From Annulohypoxylon bovei var. microspora (lineage: Eukaryota > Ascomycota > Sordariomycetes > Xylariales > Hypoxylaceae): a stretch of DNA of 64,000 bases. The notes beneath the pieces are model-generated. The model was not told the DNA's origin. It saw only the letters and a program-made list of their open reading frames with translations, and made no database searches. The DNA lies in NCBI GenBank assembly GCA_022836615.1, contig MU405210.1:186001-250000 (forward strand), read 5' to 3'. Positions 55,801-64,000 of this stretch are shown piece by piece (position 1 is the first letter of the stretch; each line of letters begins with the position of its first letter). Made by a program: the position numbers and the translations under genes.

Positions 55801-58800
55801 AGCGGTCAAGCGTTTTGGAAGCTGATGCCATTTCCTGATAGAAAGCTGTATGGCCTCATCGCAGACACGAGAGAAATCCTGAGAGGACTCCTGCTTATTG
55901 TGGAATTTCAATAGAGACATGAAACTCTGGAAGAAAGCCCGCCGAGCGGTCGGGGCGTCCATGACCCCCTTGACAAGCATATCAAGGCTGTCTCGCTGTT
56001 CTTGGGTTTGCCACATATCAATACTTCGCCAAGCACATTCGAGTAGAAGGTCTTGCAGATTTTCATGCTTTGCGAAATCTTGCAGTATCTCCCACTGCTG
56101 CAGTTTCTGCGCACAAAGAACCCAATGATCCTCCCAGAGCATGTACTCACCCTGGGAGAATGGAATAACACCCGTTCGGGCCTTGATCTGAGCAGCCTCG
56201 TACATCCTCTGAGCCTTGTCCCACATGCCATTCTGTTCGTATGATAGGGCCGCGTTTGTCTCGACAAATTGGCATCGGCGGCGCCAGGTGCCGTAGAAGA
56301 GATCATCCTCCTTAAGGCTTGAATACAGTTCAACCAGTGCGTCGAGATTGCTCTCCCGTACCTTAGGCGAGTCGGCATCTGGCTTGATAGTTGCGTTTTC
56401 GAGCTGGACTAGAGCAGTATACCAAGCATCATAAGTTTTCGCACAGAACTTGAGTATGTGTGGCGGAATCTTGCACTCTGGCCATGCCTTGGCCGCACCC
56501 GCTAACAGGGTTTGCACCACGTTAGGTCTCTTGTCGATCTGACGAGAATGGAAATCTTTAGAAAGGAGTACCACCAAGGATTTTTCGAGGTCTGTCTTTT
56601 CCTCCTTGGCGCAGGCAGACCAAAACATGGGAAAGAGAGTTACCCAGAGATTATGGGATAGGTTAGGGTCAATATGTTGAAGCTGCGCGAGAGGCTCTAT
56701 GATGTCCCGAACCTTGACGTCCCCTAGCTCAGCAACGAAACGCCGATGGTTGGCCATGAATGTGTCATATTTGTCATCAATCATTGCCGACGGCTCTCTA
56801 ATGTCCCTGGAGTAGACACCAAAAACAGTTGACGCCGGAAGTGTCCGGAAATCTTCGTGGTGTAACTGAATGCTGGAATTCATTTCTACCGCACCCAGGA
56901 GGAGCTGGGTGGCTTGGGCCAACCAGAACGAGTCGGCGAGTGTGTCCCAGTTCTGCGAACTAACGACATACGACAGCCGAGCGGTTGCTGTTTTTGATAA
57001 GCTTTTGTCAAAGATGTTTAAGAACCGATTGCGCATCTCAACGTCCTGTGCTCGAGTTCCAATCAAGAAAGCATGTTCCATGCGCACAGTCAGTTCCGTT
57101 CGCGTAATCTTTGGATCTTCATAGATGCGGATGACCAGCTCGAGGAATTTTCCTAACATCGTCGGGTCGCTTCGATGCTCGAAGGAAAGCATCTTGTGAA
57201 GTACAGCCGTTTTCTCCTTCAGTGTAGGCCACGTTCCTTCGGATCGGAAGACCCAGCCCTCTACCATGTCAAGAATCTTCTCGCAGAGAGGGATATGTTG
57301 TGATTTCTCCACTAGAGTTGCTAGCACGCTCAAAAATGGTCGTCGGTGGTCTCCAAGGATTTCCATACGCATTGCTGTTACCTGGATGGCTTTGATCATC
57401 AGATCAGTCTGAATGTTAAGCTCGTATTGTGACATTTCTCCTGCCTGAGCATTTGGATCTTGAGATCGCATGTTGCCCATGTTCATCTGCTGGTGTGTAG
57501 CCACGCTCGTATAGTGTTGGACATGCTCCCTAGCGAGTTTAGTCTGCAGAGCCTTCATTAAGGACATGATATGCTGGTCGATGACCGAGGGTCTTTGTTG
57601 GCCTAAAGACCACAGAATATTGACCCCAGACACATAATTGGCAGCTGCTAGAGACTCGGTCGCTATGGTAGACAAGAAGGTGATGATTTCCGATACAGGA
57701 GCCTCGGGCTCGCCTTCAGCGTCTGCATCTTCCATCGGCACATCTTCCGGCACAGCATCGAGTATCCGCTGAATTGTCGACTTAACATCACGCCCGTCAT
57801 CATACTTCTTATCTGCTAAATGGAGGCAGTCCTGTAGTTCTGAATTTTCTGACTTGAGACATTTTTCAATGACCTTCTGGACTGAAGCAATATTCTTTAA
57901 GATCCATTCATCAGACTTGAAGTTAAGGATGATTCGCACTACCTGCAGGGTGTTGATGATATTGGTTATAAACTTCTCGTCATAGTTCTCCTCGGTGGGA
58001 TCAGCGTTGAGAAGTTTCGCGGTCCTCTCACTGGCCAGGACTACTTCAGTGATATTTGGGAATAAGTCAACATCTAGGTCGCCCCAGTACCGTGGTTGCA
58101 AAAGGTTATACAGGAGAGACATTGCTTTCTTGCACAACTCCGTAGACTGAGGTGGAAGGGCCGGCCCGGATGTTAGTGTTGCATCTCTCGGCTTTGCTGA
58201 AGGTAGTTGGTATCTCTCATTTAGCTGAGCAATAAACTCAATCAGGTACTTAATCATCTTTTGTCTGAAGCCCGCAGGAATCTGGAATTCGACTCTGTCA
58301 AGTTGGGCAGATTGTCGAGCTGCTGGAGGAGAGGAGGTCATCAGATCGCCGTCTAGTTTTCGTTTTCGGGAATTTGGCGATTCGGATAAGGATCTCTTCG
58401 AGTCGGTAAGCCTACCATCGACTCTTCTCTCTTCCCATTGCCAAATCAACCACATCATATTCAACGCGAGTTTCTTACTTTCCGTTGAGGACGACAGGAA
58501 AGGAGACACCTTTCGAAGTGATGTGATGATCAACAAGGCAAATTTGTCTCTAGACTCGTAGAAGAGATCGGGATGCCTGACTAGAAAGTGAAATATGCTC
58601 GTCATTTGCTGCACGTTCTGCCCTTCTTCAGCCAATATGCGGCGCGGCGCCATAGCCCAGACGGCATTGCGGTCTCCGGTGCTACGTTCGTTTTGTATTG
58701 CCGTGCAACGCTGAGGTAGGACAGGTGCCATCAACTCGAGGGCCTGGGTGACCAATGCACGCCCTTCATTCTGGTTCGTCCTAAGCAACGAATAGTACAC

Positions 58801-61800
58801 TTGAGTGACAATCTTAGGCGGTGTCTCGTAATGCGCGATGAAGTATCCGATCACGACATATGCGGCATGCTTGTTAATAACATCATCTAGCCTGATATAC
58901 GTCCAACCAAATTTAATGATATCTTTCCTGGCATCCTGGAGGATAGAATGGTGATACTTGACGAGCATTGCAGAGAGCTGGAGAACTTCCATCCTCGTGT
59001 GATCGATCCCTGGTTGTGCCAAGTCATCTTGGGGTTCTCCAAGGTTGACCTTCCATATCTTGACATTAATAGATTCGATGACTGCCCGATCCACCAGTCT
59101 TTGGGCCCTTGGTTGGTTCCAATGTCGCATAACATCCATAGCAACAATCGGATTGACGACATTACGAAGCAGGAAGCACTTGGTCTTCTGGGTGGAACTC
59201 TTTCCAGCGTAGATGTCAAGGCAGCGGAGCACGACGGCCTTCCAGTAATCGATGGACTCGCTACATATAACATGATTGTAGAGGAAGCCGAATAACGATG
59301 GCGTGGCGCGCAACTCCTCGGAAGTAACCGAATCCACCAGGCTAAAGAGAGCATCCGAATCTCTAGGGTTTAAAGATAGCGCCTTAGTGAAGATGCTCAT
59401 GAGCTGCTCAGATGATTGGTCTGCAGGGAGCCGCAGATTAGGCGGGAGGCTGTTCGTGCGTAAGTGGCGCTCTAGGTCTTTACCAACTTGTCTTAACCAC
59501 GAGATGGTGTCTTTCCGTTCCAACCAGCTTCGGGTAGTGGCATTCTGGCTTAGTGAATCGAGGATGTTGATGGTATTGACGATTGCTACAAATCTTGTCT
59601 CCTTCGAAGCATTGACAATTTGCGTGCAGAAGGAGATCAATCCGTCAACGTTGGCAGCAGCATGCTCCCTCAGAGGCTTACTTTCTGGGTGTAGAAGGAC
59701 CTGAGCCAAGAATCGACCGTATTTCAAATCTTCTAGTTTGCTCAACAATAAGTTCCAGACTTCGGCAGGATATCGATTCAGATACTTGTATAGCGGAGCT
59801 CGGAAAGGGCTATGGTGAGTACGACGCAGTTTGTCCTCGAGTTCCAGACATGTGTCGATAAGCCGCTCCTTGAATTGTTCTGCAGCTGGCGGTAGGAGAT
59901 GGAAAATATTGAACACCGCTGCGACAACTTTCATTTGACTATTCTGCTCGAAGAATGTGAACGAGATCTGCTGAAGAAGATTCGGATCTGCGAGCACTTT
60001 GATGTGATCTAATAGCCTGGCACCGATTTCTACTTTAAAATAAGTAGTAAGGAGACGAAGAAGCCTCGCTAGGTTGTCCAGTCCATGAGTGCTTAGTCGC
60101 TTAGGATCTTGGAGATTGGCTAGGACAGGTCTAAGTCCTTGCTGCAGTAAATCTTTGGGCAACTTGTTCGTCTGAGAAAGCACCGCTCTCAGAGAATCAT
60201 TCGCCGCCTCGATAGTGGGTTTAGATTCCGAATATAAGCACTTGAAGAATACGGACACGATCTTAGTTCGAGTTGGGTTATTCTGACCCTTCTGAAAGTC
60301 GTCAAACCCCATTGCCTTGCTCAAAATTTTGATGCAAGAAACTCGAAGGTTAACAATCGATTCGTGTGTTCGAAACTCAGCATGCTTACCGGCCAGAGAT
60401 TCGTCTGTGGCGTCAGCTAAAGCCAGCGACTCCATAAGTAGCCGGTTTAGGTGATCATCGAAACCGACAAAGTCAGGCTTCAGACTCATATAATAGGCAA
60501 TCGCGTCAATGTATCCTATCTGGGTTGAAAAAGGTAGCGCCCGCAAAGGTTTGGCATAGATGGGTTGGAGCAACCGGTCCTTATGAGGTTGCAAAAGCTC
60601 CCAGATTTCCGATTTAGTTACGTCGGCAATGATTTCAAGCGACCGCCTGGCTGTTCCCCGAACGTGCTTATTCATGTGAGAAAGCTCGTCATTGAAGAGG
60701 ACACAGATCTGCGTCAGACGTGAAGGTTTGGGGTGAGGCTGGCCTGGTAGCGCAGGGGCGGGCAATACGTCTTCTTTCTTCACATTTACTGTGATCCTTC
60801 TCAGGAGAGATTCGAGCGTGGTCTGGGCGGAACTCCGAGTTTCCTCCGGCAAATCCTGCGGCATATCTTTGATCACATACATTAGAGCTCGTATGAAGTC
60901 CATTTGCTTCGCCGCAACCCAAGAGTCGCCAAGATCAACTTCAACAAGAAGATATCTGATACCAAGGCTACCACCGGTCTTTGTGTACCACTCTTCCTCG
61001 TTGCAGGCATGGCAGAAAGTTTTGCTTAGATGGCTAAAGAATCCTAATCGGCCGACGTAGGTTTCGGAGCCGAAAATAGTCGCGGTAGAGTCGTAGACTG
61101 CCCGAATTGCCCGGAAAGCGGCGTCGCGCACGTCGGGCAGGTCTGACGCAAGCGACTCGACAATTGCATCAGCGAGAATCCGAGTGTCAATATATAATGG
61201 GCCCTCTCCCGCTTGTACATCGAAATGGCTCATCTCTTTCTTGATATCCACCAGTCCACGCCCAATTTCGATGATGGTGAAATGTCGACAAAGGTTCATG
61301 AGGAACACATCGGCCTCTTCCCGGAATTCGGGAAGAGATTCTGCATACATGATAGCTTTGATCAGACGTTTCGTTATTTCGTCCTGCTCATCCTTTTTGG
61401 CAACAGATCGTTCACGATCTGACGTGTTAAAGATTGCGAAGTCCGCGGCTGGTTTCCGAGCGAGGAAATCCTGTGCCTGAAGACGAACTAGTCGAGGTAA
61501 GTCTTCTGGTAAATGATCAACGCCAACCCGTAATTTCAACTGGGACTTGATGAGCTGCAAAGCCTGCTTCTTGTAATAGCCATCAAATTGCCTGGCTGTG
61601 TTGACTTTTGATGGCTTTGGGATCTCCGTCAATTTACGGATGGCTAAGTCGATACCAAGTTCAGCTGGAAACGCACGGTCCCGTTTTGATCCTATCAAGC
61701 GCAGATCAAAGCTCGCCGGGTCATCAGCGTACTTTTGATAGTTGACAGGTAAAGCTTCGGTCATGAACTTTCTATTTCGGCCTCCTAACTTCCCGAGTAT

Positions 61801-64000
61801 GCGCATGGTAGTGTGGGCATGGAAGTGGCTGTAGGGGTGTGGTTTCAAATGCTCGAAGAGCGCATTCATCAGGTCCTCTATCACCGGCGCCATGATGGGA
61901 TCCAAGTAATCGGCCGTTAGGTTATCAACGCAAAGTTCCAACGTCCTGAGCCCTTGACCCACGAGATCCGTACCAGCTCTAAGGGCAACAACCAACGGCC
62001 GCATCAAGAAACTGAGATGCGGGAGTAGATTACTAAGGCGTGCTGGTACCGTAAGGCATAATTCGACGTACAAATCCCGCTCCGCTGGCTTACGAGCAGC
62101 CATAAGCAGATTGTTCAGTACGTCGAGCAGCATCTCTAGGAGCGGCAAAATCTGTTTGTAGAGATGTTCAAACTTTCCGCCGCCTATGCTTCTAAACAAC
62201 GAACGGAGAAGTAGGAAATAGTTCATCGGCTCCTCGGCCCTGGTGGATAGATCAATCGATTTGGTGACTATATCCACAACATGCGGGAGCAAGACTTGCT
62301 CATTCTGATTCGCAAATAGAGTCACCGCCATGAATGCGAGCTTGAACAGGCGAAGAAGGATTGACGATTTTTTCACATCAGCCGACCCCACATCGTCAAT
62401 CCGCTCCATTAGAAACTTCAGGAGCATACCGCAGAAGCTTGGCGATGTAGCCTCACTAGCTAAGAAAAACTGAGGGATGTGTAAGAGAGCGGTATGTTCG
62501 AAGATCATCTCGTAGAGGCGAGGGATTTCCTGCTGGAAAACCTCATGGAATGTGGCTGGGTCAATACAGTGGAAAACCGTAGCAAAATTCTCAAGGAGAT
62601 CTTTCTCTTCCTTGCTACTTGACACCATGTAGAAATTGGCCATATATTCCACTGGCGATGCGTACTGCGATTCGGCAGCTGGCTTTTCGATCTCATAGTA
62701 ACGAAAAACGTAGGCGCCTTCTCGGAAGAGCTTTATTATGACTTTGACCTCCTCGGCAGAAAACCCGTACGAAACTTCTTGCCAATGCGATGGTGCATTC
62801 TTAGGATCGATTTGTAGCGGCGCATTGCACCTTCTCAGCTGGTAGAAGGTATTCTTGAGACCGTTCATCAGATTCTTAAACAAGAATTTGTTATCTGCAA
62901 CGGGATCGGTACCACGATCACGGGGGTTTGACGTTTTGATAGGCATCGCTGTAAAAATGTCGGTTTCGTCCCATTGAGGATGATGCTCCTTGTCTGCTAG
63001 ATATGTATCGGGAACCTGATCGGTAGCCTGTTGCGCATAAAGCTTAGAAAGCTTGACGGCATTAGGGTACTGTCTGTTCATTGCTGCGAATTTATCGCCG
63101 ATGGCATTAAGAATCATAAGCAAGTAATGTCGAGCATCGACCATGTTCGGCATCTTGGCTATGCATTCGGCCATATTCAACAATAGCTTCGCACTCATTG
63201 TCTGAAAACTCGTACCGGGGAAATTATCCTGTAAGTTCTTGGTGTACACTTCGACCGTCTTTCGGATCTGTTCCGGGTTGAGCGAGTCGCGAACATGATG
63301 TATGAGATCGGCGAGCATACTATATGCCAACGGTCTCAGGGTGTCATAAACGGTGAGTCCATCACCAATCAACGTCTTCTCCTCCAAAAGCTCATCGATC
63401 TTGGGGAGGAAAATCTTTCGGAAATTAAAGTTAATAATGTGCCGAATCGCAACTAATAACTCCTTACGAGCTGCGGACTTCTCTCTCGGGCAGTCTCTAA
63501 GTAGACGAACGACAATCTCGGGCAATGTTGGTAGGAAGTCAGTAAGCTGGCTCGAATATTGTCTGAGTAGATAAGCCAAAAAACTCATGGTCTTAACCTG
63601 AGCCGTAATAAATTCACCGAAGGCCGCGCGATTCTTGATGTTCGGGCTCACTCCAGCAAAAACGGTATTTCTCGCTTTAGCCTCGCTGTGAGCTTGTTCC
63701 TGAGCCTTGGCCTGGAGGCATAGCACTGACTTAATCAACGGGACGAATGCTTTCACATTCTGCGGAATGATGCCCCTGTGCGCCTGGAAGACAGATACAA
63801 CAATGATCGGGCATTCTGATAAAACCTTGAACGATTGCATTCCCTTCAACAGAGGACGACTCTGCTGTTGGAGATCCTGACCCAAGTCTGTGACGGAGGC
63901 GACTGGCGATCCGGGCCGTGGAGATTGGAAGTTCGTCTGCGTACTACCAGGAGTGGATGGAGGACCAGATGCATTGAACGGAATAGCAGTGTTGTCAAGC
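52843..64000 (-). CDS. TRA1: TRA1, SAGA/NuA4 scaffold pseudokinase (5' end outside window)
   Basis: Giant scaffold shared by the SAGA and NuA4 histone acetyltransferase complexes, where it contacts transcription activators in the nucleus. The minus frame is open without interruption from the stop at 52843 to the window edge (about 3,718 codons), and an in-frame reading continues past 63885 (DNTAIPFNASGPPSTPGST), so the start lies outside. Fungal TRA1 is about 3,800-3,900 residues, so roughly 100-200 N-terminal residues are missing. Most of the chain is HEAT-repeat helical. The FAT domain covers about the last third before the kinase region. A Ser/Asn/Gln-rich linker (SAASNNKLSSSPSLSKDN) precedes the PI3K-like domain. 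The C-terminus is a FATC domain ending CDALWMPYL. The catalytic HRD/DFG motifs of real PI3K-like kinases are not seen, as known for this family. No intron in over 11 kb. Confidence 0.95.
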   Translation of the reverse strand, partial: LDNTAIPFNASGPPSTPGSTQTNFQSPRPGSPVASVTDLGQDLQQQSRPLLKGMQSFKVLSECPIIVVSVFQAHRGIIPQNVKAFVPLIKSVLCLQAKAQEQAHSEAKARNTVFAGVSPNIKNRAAFGEFITAQVKTMSFLAYLLRQYSSQLTDFLPTLPEIVVRLLRDCPREKSAARKELLVAIRHIINFNFRKIFLPKIDELLEEKTLIGDGLTVYDTLRPLAYSMLADLIHHVRDSLNPEQIRKTVEVYTKNLQDNFPGTSFQTMSAKLLLNMAECIAKMPNMVDARHYLLMILNAIGDKFAAMNRQYPNAVKLSKLYAQQATDQVPDTYLADKEHHPQWDETDIFTAMPIKTSNPRDRGTDPVADNKFLFKNLMNGLKNTFYQLRRCNAPLQIDPKNAPSHWQEVSYGFSAEEVKVIIKLFREGAYVFRYYEIEKPAAESQYASPVEYMANFYMVSSSKEEKDLLENFATVFHCIDPATFHEVFQQEIPRLYEMIFEHTALLHIPQFFLASEATSPSFCGMLLKFLMERIDDVGSADVKKSSILLRLFKLAFMAVTLFANQNEQVLLPHVVDIVTKSIDLSTRAEEPMNYFLLLRSLFRSIGGGKFEHLYKQILPLLEMLLDVLNNLLMAARKPAERDLYVELCLTVPARLSNLLPHLSFLMRPLVVALRAGTDLVGQGLRTLELCVDNLTADYLDPIMAPVIEDLMNALFEHLKPHPYSHFHAHTTMRILGKLGGRNRKFMTEALPVNYQKYADDPASFDLRLIGSKRDRAFPAELGIDLAIRKLTEIPKPSKVNTARQFDGYYKKQALQLIKSQLKLRVGVDHLPEDLPRLVRLQAQDFLARKPAADFAIFNTSDRERSVAKKDEQDEITKRLIKAIMYAESLPEFREEADVFLMNLCRHFTIIEIGRGLVDIKKEMSHFDVQAGEGPLYIDTRILADAIVESLASDLPDVRDAAFRAIRAVYDSTATIFGSETYVGRLGFFSHLSKTFCHACNEEEWYTKTGGSLGIRYLLVEVDLGDSWVAAKQMDFIRALMYVIKDMPQDLPEETRSSAQTTLESLLRRITVNVKKEDVLPAPALPGQPHPKPSRLTQICVLFNDELSHMNKHVRGTARRSLEIIADVTKSEIWELLQPHKDRLLQPIYAKPLRALPFSTQIGYIDAIAYYMSLKPDFVGFDDHLNRLLMESLALADATDESLAGKHAEFRTHESIVNLRVSCIKILSKAMGFDDFQKGQNNPTRTKIVSVFFKCLYSESKPTIEAANDSLRAVLSQTNKLPKDLLQQGLRPVLANLQDPKRLSTHGLDNLARLLRLLTTYFKVEIGARLLDHIKVLADPNLLQQISFTFFEQNSQMKVVAAVFNIFHLLPPAAEQFKERLIDTCLELEDKLRRTHHSPFRAPLYKYLNRYPAEVWNLLLSKLEDLKYGRFLAQVLLHPESKPLREHAAANVDGLISFCTQIVNASKETRFVAIVNTINILDSLSQNATTRSWLERKDTISWLRQVGKDLERHLRTNSLPPNLRLPADQSSEQLMSIFTKALSLNPRDSDALFSLVDSVTSEELRATPSLFGFLYNHVICSESIDYWKAVVLRCLDIYAGKSSTQKTKCFLLRNVVNPIVAMDVMRHWNQPRAQRLVDRAVIESINVKIWKVNLGEPQDDLAQPGIDHTRMEVLQLSAMLVKYHHSILQDARKDIIKFGWTYIRLDDVINKHAAYVVIGYFIAHYETPPKIVTQVYYSLLRTNQNEGRALVTQALELMAPVLPQRCTAIQNERSTGDRNAVWAMAPRRILAEEGQNVQQMTSIFHFLVRHPDLFYESRDKFALLIITSLRKVSPFLSSSTESKKLALNMMWLIWQWEERRVDGRLTDSKRSLSESPNSRKRKLDGDLMTSSPPAARQSAQLDRVEFQIPAGFRQKMIKYLIEFIAQLNERYQLPSAKPRDATLTSGPALPPQSTELCKKAMSLLYNLLQPRYWGDLDVDLFPNITEVVLASERTAKLLNADPTEENYDEKFITNIINTLQVVRIILNFKSDEWILKNIASVQKVIEKCLKSENSELQDCLHLADKKYDDGRDVKSTIQRILDAVPEDVPMEDADAEGEPEAPVSEIITFLSTIATESLAAANYVSGVNILWSLGQQRPSVIDQHIMSLMKALQTKLAREHVQHYTSVATHQQMNMGNMRSQDPNAQAGEMSQYELNIQTDLMIKAIQVTAMRMEILGDHRRPFLSVLATLVEKSQHIPLCEKILDMVEGWVFRSEGTWPTLKEKTAVLHKMLSFEHRSDPTMLGKFLELVIRIYEDPKITRTELTVRMEHAFLIGTRAQDVEMRNRFLNIFDKSLSKTATARLSYVVSSQNWDTLADSFWLAQATQLLLGAVEMNSSIQLHHEDFRTLPASTVFGVYSRDIREPSAMIDDKYDTFMANHRRFVAELGDVKVRDIIEPLAQLQHIDPNLSHNLWVTLFPMFWSACAKEEKTDLEKSLVVLLSKDFHSRQIDKRPNVVQTLLAGAAKAWPECKIPPHILKFCAKTYDAWYTALVQLENATIKPDADSPKVRESNLDALVELYSSLKEDDLFYGTWRRRCQFVETNAALSYEQNGMWDKAQRMYEAAQIKARTGVIPFSQGEYMLWEDHWVLCAQKLQQWEILQDFAKHENLQDLLLECAWRSIDMWQTQEQRDSLDMLVKGVMDAPTARRAFFQSFMSLLKFHNKQESSQDFSRVCDEAIQLSIRKWHQLPKRLTAAHIPLLHNFQQLVELHDASVICQSLANTNQQNLDVKSGELKLLLGSWRDRLPNIWDDITDWQDLVTWRQHIFGLINSTYLQLLPPQGQGANGASFAYRGYHETAWIINRFAHVARKHSLPDVCINQLSRIYTLPNIEIQEAFLKLREQARCHYENPAELSSGLDVINNTNLNYFNNQQKAEFFTLKGMFLEKLSQKEEADAAYGTALYYDIGKAKAWAEWGYFNDRKFKEDPTDLNSARQALTSYLQAIGSYKSGKARKLIARILWLLSLDDSNGTIAAGFEDYKGDTPVWYWITFIPQLLTGMAHKEAPKVHAILLKIAKAYPQSLYFQLRTNREDMLAIKKNQEAKEKVRQQRGQSAASNNKLSSSPSLSKDNLQMKQDSSSRPATSNGESSAQAKMEPSEANGTSNVPQASGAAPNADQQSTGKDGASSSATQKRPPWELTEEIMSVLKTAFPLLALSMETMVDQIQKYFKCPPDEDAYRLIIALLNDGLAYVSRMPASYAKDVKLPAATETNITRFAETILPAHIKKSFEAEFVQVKPTMYEYIHKLRKWRDKFEEKLDRRNPRAYLELYSRHLSEFRYQKFDDVEVPGQYLQHKDKNQDFIRIDRFLPNVELVRGVGGSHRRLKIRGHDGSIHSFAVQHPAARHCRREERILQLFRHLNQTLAKKKESRRRDLQFTVPLIVPLAPHIRIVQDDTSYITLQGIYEDHCRRNGMPKDEPVMFTMDKLRGLIEPKGGVSFGQPKQIPAVTNESMQKPPEQTAMARLEVFTAIQEKWVPRTVVLEYFQSIFPESPEFWLFRRRFSYQLAALTFMTYILYSTNRYPHKIHIARGSGKIWGSEVMSFMAPGKPFFHNPEPVPFRLTPNLQALMGPLATEGIFSCSIMAIARCLTEPEFELEHALTLFVRDEVIFWFTSSHRTIHLNENQLRDTVQTNCDMIVKRAVSLAQSPLGNLPANQTVIDLIARAVNPMNLAQCDALWMPYL

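Noticed and set aside
1..64000. tRNA, rRNA genes and CRISPR arrays
   Set aside because: No cloverleaf with a GGTTCRAATCC-type T arm, no rRNA-like stretch and no spaced direct repeats were seen. A covariance-model scan would be decisive for tRNAs.

Overview
The window is nuclear DNA of a filamentous ascomycete (Pezizomycotina). Genes carry many short introns of about 46-160 nt with GTRNGT donors, CTAAC/CTAAT branch sites and YAG acceptors. The protein set (class V myosin, TRA1, WAPL, a HET-domain protein, a Dal5-type transporter, URC1) is typical of Sordariomycetes-like fungi; the order cannot be fixed from sequence alone. Intergenic DNA is rich in TACCTAGGTA-type repeats. Exon structures were worked out by hand, and every complete spliced model is a multiple of three and ends in a stop.

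Layout, left to right. 1-5.7 kb: histone chaperone NAP1 (+) and 3-phosphoglycerate dehydrogenase SER33 (+), the latter with two TGAGTCA sites upstream. 8.2-13.3 kb: class V myosin (+). 14.3-16.8 kb: FAP7 (+) and HAM1 (+). 17.1-22.0 kb: a C78-family zinc-finger peptidase (-) and cytosolic SES1 (-). 22.5-24.4 kb: a transposon-like patch with a truncated DUF6589-type gene (-) beside an inverted repeat. 25.4-26.7 kb: RHEB GTPase (-), interrupted by an assembly gap, G/C homopolymers and a corrupted second copy of one exon. 28.1-29.0 kb: a candidate TA-flanked element with terminal inverted repeats, full of microsatellites. 29.5-32.2 kb: WAPL (-). 33.3-39.3 kb: uracil phosphoribosyltransferase (+), ELF1 (-) and URC1 (+). 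41.9-45.2 kb: RPS1/eS1 (+) and a Rab GTPase (+). 45.4-46.4 kb: ABHD11/IMO32-like hydrolase (-). 47.1-52.4 kb: a Dal5-like transporter (-) divergent from a HET-domain gene (+). 52.8-64.0 kb: TRA1 (-), whose N-terminus lies outside the window.

Most genes are conserved housekeeping genes with no operon-like logic. Two links are worth attention. UPRT and URC1, both parts of the fungal URC uracil-catabolism route, lie 2.4 kb apart with only ELF1 between. The two TGAGTCA sites put SER33 plausibly under cross-pathway (Gcn4/CPC1) control. The most unusual gene structures are very small exons: 4 nt and 15 nt in URC1, 12 nt in the Rab gene, and a start-codon-only coding exon in ELF1. I found no convincing undescribed multi-gene system. 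The less explained parts are the HET gene's GC-rich basic C-terminus, the TIR element, the inverted repeat beside the DUF6589 remnant, and the RHEB intron.
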